From contig NZ_BMWC01000018.1 of the NCBI RefSeq assembly GCF_014651035.1, positions 1 through 64,000 of the forward strand: a DNA stretch of 64,000 bases, in the 5' to 3' direction. Below, in pieces: positions 25,804-33,927 of this stretch. The notes under the pieces were generated by a model. The model saw only the letters and a program-made list of their open reading frames with translations. It was not told the origin of the DNA and ran no database searches. Position numbers and translations under genes: made by a program. This stretch comes from Streptomyces lomondensis. Lineage in GTDB: Bacteria > Actinomycetota > Actinomycetes > Streptomycetales > Streptomycetaceae. Within the stretch, counting starts at the first letter, position 1. Each line of letters starts with the position of its first letter.

Positions 25804-26985
25804 ATGGACGCCCGCTTCACCGCCGAACAGGACGAGATCCGCCGCACCCTGCGCGACCTGCTCCACAAGCGGTGCGGCCCCGGGGAGCTGCGGGCCGCCG
25901 TCGGCACCCCCGCCGGGCACGACCCGGCCCTGTGGACGGCCCTCGCCGCACAGCTCGGCCTGCCCGGGCTGGCCCTCCCCGAGGCCTACGGCGGTGTCGG
26001 CTGCTCGGTGACGGAGCTGGCCCTGGCCTGCGAGGAGACGGGCCGGGCGCTCGCCCCCTCGCCCCTGCTCGCCACGGCCGTCCTCGCGGCCCCGCTGCTG
26101 CTCGCCCTCGGCACCGAAGCGCAGCGCGCCGGGCTCCTCCCGCGCATCGCCTCCGGCGACCTCACCGCCGCCCTCGCCGTACCGGGCCCCGCCCTCGCCA
26201 CCGCCCTCGCGCTCACCGGCCACGACCCGCGCGGGGACTGGGCGGGCGGCGGACGGGCCGGGGGCGTGCAGGCCCGGCGCACGGAGGACGGCTGGCGGCT
26301 GTACGGGCAGGTCGACCAGGTCCTCGACGGGCACAGCGCGGGCCTCCTCGTGGTCGCCGCGCACGCCGGAGGGTTCGCCCGGTCCCGTGTCCTGCTCTTC
26401 CTGGTGCGCGGCGACGCGGCCGGCCTCACCCGCGTACGGCAGACCGCGCTGGACGCCACCCGGCCGCAGGCCCGCATCCAACTCCGCGATGTACAAGCCG
26501 AGTTGCTGGGGCAGGACGGCGACGACGTCCTCGCCGCCCTCGCCCGGCTCGGCGACACCGCCGCCGCCTGCCTGGCCGCCGAGGCCGTGGGGGCCGCCGA
26601 CCGGGTGCTGGAGCGGACCGTGGAGTACGTGGGGCAGCGGGAGCAGTTCGGGCGGCCGATCGGCTCCTTCCAGGCGGTCAAGCACCGGCTGGCCGACGTC
26701 TACGTCCAGGTGCAGGCGGCCCGCTCGGCGGCGTACTACGCGGCCTGGGCCGCCGCCCGGGAGGAGACGGCCGGCGGGCCGGCCCTCGCCCAGGCGCTCC
26801 AGGCCCTGCGCGAGGCCGCCGCCGAGGGCATCCAGTCGCACGGCGGCATCGGTTTCACCTGGGAGCACGAGGCTCACCTGTACTTCAAGCGGGCCGCGGG
26901 CGACGAGCTGCTCTTCGGGCCGGTGCACCGGCTGCGGGCACACGCCGCCGACGTGGCGCACGTCTTCGAGGAGGCCGGCCGATGA
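25804..26985 (+). CDS. Acyl-CoA dehydrogenase (FadE-type)
   Basis: A 393-residue acyl-CoA dehydrogenase homologue with QDEIRRTLRDLLHKRC at the start, LALPEAYGGVGCSV, GQREQFGRPIGSFQAVKHRLAD and the C-terminal QSHGGIGFTWEHEAHLYFKRA. The middle substrate/FAD motif is weak, and no YEG-type catalytic Glu is seen, features of the partner subunit in two-gene FadE complexes of steroid side-chain degradation. Whether it pairs with the dehydrogenase at 2544 is untested. Divergent from the thiolase-fold gene and translationally coupled to the following Ddn-like gene (ATGA). Confidence 0.88.
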   Translation: MDARFTAEQDEIRRTLRDLLHKRCGPGELRAAVGTPAGHDPALWTALAAQLGLPGLALPEAYGGVGCSVTELALACEETGRALAPSPLLATAVLAAPLLLALGTEAQRAGLLPRIASGDLTAALAVPGPALATALALTGHDPRGDWAGGGRAGGVQARRTEDGWRLYGQVDQVLDGHSAGLLVVAAHAGGFARSRVLLFLVRGDAAGLTRVRQTALDATRPQARIQLRDVQAELLGQDGDDVLAALARLGDTAAACLAAEAVGAADRVLERTVEYVGQREQFGRPIGSFQAVKHRLADVYVQVQAARSAAYYAAWAAAREETAGGPALAQALQALREAAAEGIQSHGGIGFTWEHEAHLYFKRAAGDELLFGPVHRLRAHAADVAHVFEEAGR

Positions 26986-27452
26986 GGAGCGTGCGGTTCG
27001 TGCAGAAGGTGTCCTCCACGCGCGGGTTCGCGCGGGTGGCGCCGTACGTCTTCCCGGCCCTGGACCGGGCCGTGCACCGGCTCACGGGCGGAAAGGTGCT
27101 GCTCAGCGCGCAGCTCCTGCCCGGGGTGGTGCTGACCTCGACCGGGGCGAGGAGCGGGCGGGCCCGCCGTACGCCGCTGGCCTGCATGCCCGAGGACGGC
27201 GGGCGCGGCTGGATCCTGGTCGGGTCCAACTTCGGGCGGCCGGGACACCCCGCCTGGACCCACAACCTGCTGGCCCACCCGGAGGCCGAGATCAACTGGA
27301 AGGGCCAGGACATCCCGGTCACGGCCCGGCTGCTGGAGGGCGAGGAGCGGGCGGCGGCCTGGAAGGCCGTACTGGCGTTCTGGCCGCCGTACGCCGCCTA
27401 CCAGGCGCGGGTGGAGCGGGAGATCAGGGTGTTCCGGATCGTACGGCGGTAG
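26982..27452 (+). CDS. Deazaflavin (F420)-dependent nitroreductase family protein (Ddn-like)
   Basis: A 156-residue split-barrel protein of the F420-dependent Ddn family. Diagnostic stretches: LTSTGARSGRARRTPL (F420 phosphate-binding) and GSNFGRPGHPAWTHNLLAHP, with PEAEINWKGQDI after. Family members use reduced F420 to reduce quinones or enones. The start overlaps the acyl-CoA dehydrogenase stop, so both are made together, suggesting reduction of an unsaturated ring or quinone-like intermediate in the same pathway. Confidence 0.88.
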   Translation: MRSVRFVQKVSSTRGFARVAPYVFPALDRAVHRLTGGKVLLSAQLLPGVVLTSTGARSGRARRTPLACMPEDGGRGWILVGSNFGRPGHPAWTHNLLAHPEAEINWKGQDIPVTARLLEGEERAAAWKAVLAFWPPYAAYQARVEREIRVFRIVRR

Positions 27453-27461
27453 AAAGCGCGA

Positions 27462-27491
27462 CAGGCGGCGGCCCGGGTGGACCGCCGCCTG
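27462..27491. terminator. Hairpin terminator between convergent genes
   Basis: CAGGCGGCGG (27462-27471) pairs perfectly with CCGCCGCCTG (27482-27491) around a 10-base loop. It lies between the ends of the Ddn-like gene and the TetR gene and could stop transcription from both sides; no T-run follows, as is usual in Streptomyces. Confidence 0.75.
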
Positions 27492-27534
27492 CCAGACAGG
27501 ACTTGGGTAAGAGAAAAAGGGCCGCCGCGACCGG

Positions 27535-28182
27535 CTACTTCGTCGGCTTTCTGCCCGTGACGCCCAGGTGCACCAACAGCGCGAGGTTCGGCTTCAGTTC
27601 GGCCTGCTTCACGCCCCAGGAGGAGAAGCCCTTCTGGTGGGAGGCGACGGCCGCGAGCATCGCGACCAGCGAACCGGCGACGGCCGCCGGGTTCACGTCC
27701 TTGTCGACCCGGCCCTTGGCCTGGAGTTCGGCGACGGCGTCCGCGAGGGAGTTGTTCACCGAGTTGAGGATCTTCATGCGGAGCTTGTAGAAGCGCTTGT
27801 CGCCCTCGGCGGCGCCGAGATCCACGACCCGGAGGATCGCGTCGTTCTTGCGCCAGAACTCCAGGAACCCGTCGACGAGTTCCTGCGCCGTCTGCCAGCC
27901 GGCCTTGCCGGCCCAGGAGCGGCCCTGGAGGAGCTCGGTCAACGCGGCGCCCTCGGTCGCCATTTGCTCGGCGATCTCCAGGACGGCGCCCTCGACGTCC
28001 GGGAAGTACTGGTAGAAGGTCGCGGGCGAAGTGCCCGCCTTCCGGGCGACATCGATGACTTTGACGTCCCGGTACGGGGAGGAGCTGAGCATCTCGCTGA
28101 GGCAGTCGAGCAGCTTCTGCCGGGTCGCCTGCCCACGCCTACCGGCCACGCGGCCGTCGACGGTACGCACTTGTCCTGTCAT
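27535..28182 (-). CDS. TetR-family transcriptional regulator
   Basis: A 215-residue TetR protein. The N-terminal helix-turn-helix spans about residues 18-65 (GQATRQKLLDCLSEMLSSSP, then VIDVARKAGTSPATFYQYFP). The C-terminal ligand domain has the FWRKNDAILRVVDLGA stretch. It lies between the operator-bearing acyl-CoA dehydrogenase operon and the kbpA-afsK pair and is the only TetR gene in the window, so it is the local candidate for the factor binding the 17-bp palindromes. Against this, its own promoter region (28183-28304) contains no copy of the palindrome, so autoregulation by that site is not seen. Confidence 0.88.
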   Translation of the reverse strand: MTGQVRTVDGRVAGRRGQATRQKLLDCLSEMLSSSPYRDVKVIDVARKAGTSPATFYQYFPDVEGAVLEIAEQMATEGAALTELLQGRSWAGKAGWQTAQELVDGFLEFWRKNDAILRVVDLGAAEGDKRFYKLRMKILNSVNNSLADAVAELQAKGRVDKDVNPAAVAGSLVAMLAAVASHQKGFSSWGVKQAELKPNLALLVHLGVTGRKPTK

Positions 28183-28304
28183 GCCGTCAGCTTACCGAGG
28201 CGTGATCGGGGCGCGATTCGGCCGACTGCAAATGGGGTGTGAGGGAGTACGGAGGCTGGTGTGCCTGGTCTGCGGGCTGCCGCCGTCGCGGTTACGTTGT
28301 CGGC

Positions 28305-29027
28305 ATGGCCGAAAACAGGGCATCGGTGTACGCAGAGGGCGTCCCCTGCTGGGTGGACGCGCAGCTTCCCGACGTGGAGGCCGGCAAGCGGTTCTACGGT
28401 GAACTTTTCGGGTGGACCTTCGAGGACTGGTTCGGCCCCTTCGTGCGGGCGCTGAAGGACGGCGAACCCGTGGCCGCGCTGGTCCGCAAGATGGACGGCC
28501 GGCTGCCCACCGTGTGGACGGTGTACTTCGCCACCCCGGACGCCCCGGCCCTGGCCCGGCGGATCCGGGAGGCGGGCGGGCAGGTCGTCTCCTCGCCGGT
28601 GCCGGCCGGCGAGCTGGGCGTCACCGCGCTCGTCACCGACCCGGAGGGGGCCGTCTTCGCCCTGTGGCAGCCGGGCGAGCACCCCGGCTTCGGCAGGCGG
28701 CACGAGCCGGGCACCTTCGCCTGGGCCGAGCTGTACGCCCGGGACACCGAGGCGGCCAATGCCTTCTACGGCGATCTCTTCGAGGAGGCCCTGTTCGGCC
28801 CCGGGGCGAAGCCTGATTTCGGCCGCGCCCCGGTCTCCGACGTCTTCCCGGCCGAGATGCCGCCCCACTTCCTCGTCCATTTCGCCGTCGAGGACGTACC
28901 GGCCGCGCTGGAGGACGTCACCCGGCTCGGCGGCCGGATCCAGGCCCCGCCGTTCCGGACCTCGTACGGCACGGTCGCCGTCGTCACCGACAATCAGGGG
29001 GCGTCCTTCGCGCTGCTGCACCGCTGA
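28305..29027 (+). CDS. kbpA: VOC-family protein, likely KbpA (AfsK-binding inhibitor)
   Basis: A 240-residue protein made of two glyoxalase/bleomycin-resistance (VOC) half-domains: WVDAQLPDVEAGKRFYGELF opens the first and FAWAELYARDTEAANAFYGD the second. In S. coelicolor the gene immediately upstream of afsK codes for KbpA, a protein of about 250 residues that binds AfsK and holds back its autophosphorylation. Position, size and direction agree here, so I assign kbpA by synteny; the sequence match itself could not be checked. 29028-29219 has no gene. Confidence 0.72.
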   Translation: MAENRASVYAEGVPCWVDAQLPDVEAGKRFYGELFGWTFEDWFGPFVRALKDGEPVAALVRKMDGRLPTVWTVYFATPDAPALARRIREAGGQVVSSPVPAGELGVTALVTDPEGAVFALWQPGEHPGFGRRHEPGTFAWAELYARDTEAANAFYGDLFEEALFGPGAKPDFGRAPVSDVFPAEMPPHFLVHFAVEDVPAALEDVTRLGGRIQAPPFRTSYGTVAVVTDNQGASFALLHR

Positions 29028-29219
29028 GCAGGCACCATATGGTCATGCTTTGCACCTGTATGTGCCGAGACACCCCAATGGTCACCGGGTTCGCAACCAG
29101 GGCTCCGGCCAGGAAGAATCGGGGTGCGTGCCGCCATGGCGGTGCGGTGGTGAGACGCTGCACGGGGTCGCGTGGAACATGTGGCTTGGCGCGGCTCGTA
29201 CGGGGAGGTGGCAGGCAGA

Positions 29220-31604
29220 GTGGTGGATCAGCTGACGCAGCACGATCCGCGGCGGATCGGGCCGTTCGAGGTGCTGGGACGGCTGGGTGCCGGCGGCATG
29301 GGGCTGGTCTATCTCGCGCGTTCGGCGTCCGGCCGGCGCGTGGCGATCAAGACCGTCCGGACGGAGCTGGCCGAGGACCAGCTGTTCCGGGTCCGCTTCA
29401 CGCGTGAGGTGGAGGCGGCCCGCGCCGTCTCCGGCTTCTACACGGCCGCGGTCGTGGACGCCGACCCGCGCGCCGCCGTGCCGTGGCTGGCCACCGCGTA
29501 CGTCCCCGCGCCCTCGCTCGAAGAGATAGTGAACGAGTGCGGTCCGCTCCCGGCCCAGGCGGTGCGCTGGCTGGCGGCGGGCGTGGCCGAGGCGCTCCAG
29601 TCCATCCACGGCGCCGGGCTGGTGCACCGCGACCTCAAGCCGTCGAACGTCCTCGTCGTGGAGGACGGCCCGCGGGTGATCGACTTCGGTATCGCCTCGG
29701 GCGTGTCGAACACGCGTTTGACGATGACGAACGTCGCCGTCGGCACGCCCGCCTACATGTCCCCCGAGCAGGCCAAGGACTCCCGCAGCGTCACCGGCGC
29801 GAGTGACGTCTTCTCCCTCGGCTCCATGCTGGTCTTCGCCGCCACCGGACACCCGCCCTTCCACGGCGCCAACCCGGTCGAGACGGTCTTCATGCTGCTG
29901 CGTGAGGGCCCTGACCTCGAAGGACTCCCGGACGAGCTGCGTCCGCTCATCGAGTCCTGTATGCAGATGGACCCGACGGCCCGGCCCAACCCGGCCGACC
30001 TCCAGGCCCAGCTCGCCCCCCACCTCTTCGGCTCCGGCTCCGACGACAGCGGCACGGCCTCCGCCTGGCTGCCCGAGCGGGCCGTCGGCCTGATCGAGTC
30101 CCGCCGCAACGGCCGCCCCGCCGGCAAGCCCGCCTCCGGCGCCGGCCGCAGCGGCGGCGGACGCCCCGCCCCAGGCCCCGCGCCCATCCCGCCCCCGCCC
30201 TCGCACGACCCCGTCGTCCCGGCGCCCGTGCCCGCGCCGGTCGGCGGCCCCGACACCGGCCCCGTCCGGCTGGCCGGCGCCCAGGTGCCGATCGGCCCGG
30301 GCCCGCGCGTGGCCGACGTCCGTGCCGCCGCCGTCAAGGCGCCCCCTCCGGAGGCCGCCCTCGCCGCCTCCTGGTCCAAGCCCCGCCCCGGCGTCAACGG
30401 CGCCGACCCCGTCGTGGGCCCGGCCGTCGCCGCGCCCCCGGCCCCGGCCCCGGCCGCGCCGCCGGAGCAGGCCGGCGGCTGGCGCCCCTGGCGCTTCCGC
30501 ATGTCCAACGACGTCTGGGGCACCCCCGCCGTCGCCGACGACCTCGTCTACGTCACCTCCTTCGAGGTGCACGCCCTGGACGTGGCCACCGGCCGCCGCC
30601 GCTTCAAGACCCGGGACGTCGCCTGGTCCATGGCCGTCGCGGACGGCCGTATCCACGCCTCCGACGGGCCCACGCTGTTCGCCCTGGACGCCCGCGAGGG
30701 CGCCGACCTGTGGCGCCTGCAGACGGACGCCTGGGTCTACTCGCTCAAGGCCGGCCGCGGCACCGTCGTCACCGGCACCCGGGGCGGCGGCGTCCAGGGC
30801 TGGGAGGCGTCCAACGGCCAGAAGCTCTGGGAGATCACCGGCTGCCAGGCCGACTTCGAGTCGCCGGAGGCCGGACCCGCCCTGCACGACGGCACGGTCT
30901 ACGTCTGGCAGGACTCCCGGCTGCGCGCCCTGGACGCCCGCACCGGCGACGAGCGCTGGTCGTACCCGATCGGCGACGCGGCCTCCTGCGGCGGCGTCCC
31001 GGTCCGGATCGCCCCGGCGACCGACGGGTACGTGTACGTCTGCGCCGGCACCCGCGTCCTCGCCCTCGACGTGGCCGCCGGGCACGTGAAGTGGCACTTC
31101 GAGGCCCCGGCCGTCTTCCTCTCCCCGCCCACCTTCGTCCCGGGCCCGGCCGTCACCGGCGGCGGCATCTACCTGGCCGACTACCTCGGCACGGTCTACG
31201 CCCTCGACGCCACCGACGGCCGCGACCGCTGGCGCATCGCCACCGAGTCCCGCGCCTCCGTCGAGCCCGTCCTGGTCGCCGCCGGCCACGTCCACGTGGG
31301 CAGCGGCAAGGGCCTCTACACCCTCGACGCGGTCACCGGCACGCCCAAGTGGCGCTTCCAGGCGGGCGGCGACATCGTGGGCGCCCCCTCGGTGGCCGAG
31401 GGCCGGATCCACTTCGGCTCCACCGACCACCTGCTCTACACCCTGAAGGCCGACGACGGCCGGCTGCGCTGGAAGCTCGCCACCGGCGGCGAGATCACCG
31501 GCTCCCCGGTCGTCCGGGACGGAGTGGTGTACGCGTGCAGCAAGGACCGCTGCGTGTACGCGCTGGACGCGGAGAAGGGCACGGGCACGGCGCGCACGGC
31601 CTGA
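29220..31604 (+). CDS. afsK: Serine/threonine protein kinase AfsK
   Basis: A 794-residue kinase. The kinase domain (about 14-275) has the glycine loop GRLGAGGMG, Lys44 in VAIK, HRDLKPSN (136-143), DFGIAS and the activation loop RLTMTNVAVGTPAY. With GTG 29220 as start, Thr168 falls exactly on the known AfsK autophosphorylation site, which supports this start over the upstream in-frame codon at 29172. A Pro/Ala-rich linker (about 290-430) leads to a PQQ-like beta-propeller of repeated LYTLDAVTGTPKWRFQ-type blades. AfsK phosphorylates AfsR and senses S-adenosylmethionine in S. coelicolor. No transmembrane helix is evident. Confidence 0.93.
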   Translation: MVDQLTQHDPRRIGPFEVLGRLGAGGMGLVYLARSASGRRVAIKTVRTELAEDQLFRVRFTREVEAARAVSGFYTAAVVDADPRAAVPWLATAYVPAPSLEEIVNECGPLPAQAVRWLAAGVAEALQSIHGAGLVHRDLKPSNVLVVEDGPRVIDFGIASGVSNTRLTMTNVAVGTPAYMSPEQAKDSRSVTGASDVFSLGSMLVFAATGHPPFHGANPVETVFMLLREGPDLEGLPDELRPLIESCMQMDPTARPNPADLQAQLAPHLFGSGSDDSGTASAWLPERAVGLIESRRNGRPAGKPASGAGRSGGGRPAPGPAPIPPPPSHDPVVPAPVPAPVGGPDTGPVRLAGAQVPIGPGPRVADVRAAAVKAPPPEAALAASWSKPRPGVNGADPVVGPAVAAPPAPAPAAPPEQAGGWRPWRFRMSNDVWGTPAVADDLVYVTSFEVHALDVATGRRRFKTRDVAWSMAVADGRIHASDGPTLFALDAREGADLWRLQTDAWVYSLKAGRGTVVTGTRGGGVQGWEASNGQKLWEITGCQADFESPEAGPALHDGTVYVWQDSRLRALDARTGDERWSYPIGDAASCGGVPVRIAPATDGYVYVCAGTRVLALDVAAGHVKWHFEAPAVFLSPPTFVPGPAVTGGGIYLADYLGTVYALDATDGRDRWRIATESRASVEPVLVAAGHVHVGSGKGLYTLDAVTGTPKWRFQAGGDIVGAPSVAEGRIHFGSTDHLLYTLKADDGRLRWKLATGGEITGSPVVRDGVVYACSKDRCVYALDAEKGTGTARTA

Positions 31605-31739
31605 CGCGCGCGGGACGGCCGTCGCACGGCGTACGGAAGGGGCTCCGGACGGCGGCCGCCGCATGGGGGAGCGGCCCGTTCACCGCTCTCACCCAAGACG
31701 CTACGCCGGGTACGCGCCGGTCGCCAGGGCGGCCGTACG

Positions 31740-32690
31740 TCAGTCCCGCAGCTCCGTCAGGAAGTCGATCAGCGCCGCGTTCACCTCGGCGGGCCGCTCC
31801 TGCTGCGTCCAGTGGCCGCAGCCCGGCAGCACGAGCGGCTTGCGGCGCAGGCTCGGCATCAACTCCGGGAGCCTCTCGATCAGTTCGGGCGTACCCGGGA
31901 ACGCGGGGACGAGGTCCCGGTCGCCGTAGACGTACAACGCGGGCGTGGACACCACCGCGCCCTGCCAGGGGGCGGTCAGCTCCCAGTTGCGGTCCAGGTT
32001 GCGGTACCAGTTGAGCGCGCCGGTGAAGCCCGGCGCGAAGCTCTCGGTGAGGACGTCGAGGTCCTCCTCGGTGAGCCACTCGGGCAGCACCTCGGGGTCC
32101 GGCGCGTCCGCGAGCCAGCCGCGCTCCAGGTCGACCAGCGCCTGCTCGGGACGCCCGGCGCCCGGGGCGTCACCCGAGGCGGAGTACAGCAGCTTGCGCA
32201 GGGTGGTGCGGGTGTCGGCGGTGAACTCGGCTTCCGCGACGCCGGGCTGCTCGAAGTAGTTCCAGTAGAAGCGCCCGCCGAACCGCTCCCGCATGGCCGC
32301 GAGCGGCGGCTGCCCGCCCCGGAACGGCGGCGGCACGCTCAGCCCCGCCACCCCGCGCACCACGTCCGGCCGCAGCAGCGCGGTGTTCCAGGCCACCGGC
32401 GCCCCCCAGTCGTGCCCGACGACGAACGCCCGCTCCTCGCCCAGCGCGTGGATCAGCCCGACCACGTCCCCCACCAGGTGGAGGATGCTGTACGCCGCCA
32501 CGTCCTCGGGGTGATCGCTGCCGCCGTACCCGCGCTGGTCCGGCGCGACCACCCGGAAACCGGCCTCGGCCAGCGGACCGAACTGGTGCCGCCAGGAGTG
32601 CCAGGACTCCGGGAAACCGTGGAGCAGCACCACGAGCGGGCCCTCGCCCTGCTCCGCGATGTGCAGTTGTATGCCGTTCACGTCGATCAT
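31740..32690 (-). CDS. Alpha/beta-fold epoxide hydrolase
   Basis: A 316-residue hydrolase. LLHGFPESWHSWRHQ supplies the HGxP oxyanion motif, GHDWGAPVAW the nucleophile Asp in the Sm-x-Nu-x-Sm elbow, YGDRDLVPAF the acid region and GCGHWTQQERP the catalytic His. The family opens epoxides to diols. Probably the last gene of the minus-strand run from 35088, 49 bases after the enoyl-CoA hydratase, so it may fall under the operator at 35117. Located between afsK and afsS. Confidence 0.88.
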   Translation of the reverse strand: MIDVNGIQLHIAEQGEGPLVVLLHGFPESWHSWRHQFGPLAEAGFRVVAPDQRGYGGSDHPEDVAAYSILHLVGDVVGLIHALGEERAFVVGHDWGAPVAWNTALLRPDVVRGVAGLSVPPPFRGGQPPLAAMRERFGGRFYWNYFEQPGVAEAEFTADTRTTLRKLLYSASGDAPGAGRPEQALVDLERGWLADAPDPEVLPEWLTEEDLDVLTESFAPGFTGALNWYRNLDRNWELTAPWQGAVVSTPALYVYGDRDLVPAFPGTPELIERLPELMPSLRRKPLVLPGCGHWTQQERPAEVNAALIDFLTELRD

Positions 32691-32739
32691 TCGATGCTCA
32701 ACCACCCGTCGAGCATACGCGTGTACGGGGCAACGGTTC

Positions 32740-33516
32740 TTACCCGCGCAACCGGTACTCGCGCCGCCGCCCCGCGAACCGCCGGGCCTGCTCCTGACCC
32801 CGGGCGTTGCCGAGCGCGATGAGATGCGGCGCCTGCGCGATCCCCTGGGCGCGCCCCGCCTCGCTCGCGGCCCACAGGGCTCGCACCGTCCCCTGCACCG
32901 CCTCCGTCGGATACCCGGCGATGATCGCGGCACAGGCGGTCGCCGCCGCCACCACCTCGCCCTCCGCCACCAGTTCCGACACGAGCCCCACCTCGTACGC
33001 CCGCCGCGCCGAGATCCGCTCCGCCGTCCCCAGCAGCGCCATCCGCGCGACCTCCCCGTACGGCATGCGCTGCGCCATGAGGACGGACTCGTAGGCGCTG
33101 ACCATGCCGTAGGTGGTGTGCGGGTCGAAGAAGGAGGCGGTGGTGTCGGCGACGACGAACTCCGCCTCGCCGAGCAGGTAGAAGGCGCCGCCGCAGGCCA
33201 TCCCGCGCACGGCGGCCACGACCGGCTTCCACAGGTCGTTCGCCTTCGGCCCGACCCGGAGCAGCGGATCGTCCTGCGCGTACGGCGAGTTGGGCTGCGG
33301 CACGACGGCGTCCCGGTCGATGCCCGTGCAGAAGGCGCGCTCCCCGGCCCCGGTGAGGACGACCGCCCGCACGGAGTCGTCGAACCGCAACTCGCGCCAG
33401 ACGGCGGCGAGTTCGTCGGCCATGGCGAGGTCGATGGCGTTGAGCCGCTCGGGCCGGTTCAGGGTGACGACGGCGACCCCGCTGTCCTTGTCGGCGCTGA
33501 CGAGCACGCTGCTCAT
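32740..33516 (-). CDS. Enoyl-CoA hydratase/isomerase
   Basis: A 258-residue crotonase-fold protein: ERAFCTGIDRDAVV and RGMACGGAFYLLGEAEFVVA form the oxyanion pocket, FFDPHTTYGMVSAYES the following active-site loop. The classical catalytic glutamates are not obvious, so isomerase or ring-opening hydrolase activity is possible. Start ATG 33516 overlaps the DUF35 gene by four bases. Part of the thiolase-fold / DUF35 / hydratase operon. Confidence 0.87.
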   Translation of the reverse strand: MSSVLVSADKDSGVAVVTLNRPERLNAIDLAMADELAAVWRELRFDDSVRAVVLTGAGERAFCTGIDRDAVVPQPNSPYAQDDPLLRVGPKANDLWKPVVAAVRGMACGGAFYLLGEAEFVVADTTASFFDPHTTYGMVSAYESVLMAQRMPYGEVARMALLGTAERISARRAYEVGLVSELVAEGEVVAAATACAAIIAGYPTEAVQGTVRALWAASEAGRAQGIAQAPHLIALGNARGQEQARRFAGRRREYRLRG

Positions 33517-33926
33517 GGCCGCTCCAGGACCCACCGGGCGAGGCCGTCGTCGAAGACGACCCGCACCCGGGCGCCGATCCTGAGGCGGTCGGCGGGCACG
33601 GAGTCGATCGCCGCGCCCGGCTCCGCGACCAGATTCCCGACGAGCCGGATGCGCGGCGCCTCGTCCAGCTCGACGACGACCACGTTGTAGGGCGCCAGCG
33701 CGGCGTAGTCGGGCAGCAGCGGCGGATGGGCGACCACGTAGGACCAGACGCGGCCCTGGCCGGACATCCGGCGCCAGTCCGCCTCGAACGACTGGCAGTG
33801 CGGGCAGCAGGGGCGGGGCGGGAAGCGGAGTTCGCCGCAGTCGGCGCAGGCCTGGACGCGCAGCTCACCCTGTTCCGCGTACGTCCAGAAGGGGGCGCCG
33901 TCCGGGTCGGTGACGGGTCGCAGCAT
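33513..33926 (-). CDS. Zn-ribbon OB-fold (DUF35) protein, ChsH2-DUF35-like
   Basis: A 137-residue protein with zinc ribbon CADCGELRFPPRPCCPHC (CxxC-x11-CxxC) and an OB fold (GQGRVWSYVVAHPPLLPDYA). Immediately follows the thiolase-fold gene at 33928 with a one-base gap, the arrangement seen for Ltp2-type aldolases or SCP2-thiolases with their DUF35 partner, which carries the acyl-CoA. Intact, unlike the repeat-expanded paralogue at 19410. Confidence 0.88.
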   Translation of the reverse strand: MLRPVTDPDGAPFWTYAEQGELRVQACADCGELRFPPRPCCPHCQSFEADWRRMSGQGRVWSYVVAHPPLLPDYAALAPYNVVVVELDEAPRIRLVGNLVAEPGAAIDSVPADRLRIGARVRVVFDDGLARWVLERP

Positions 33927-33927
33927 C

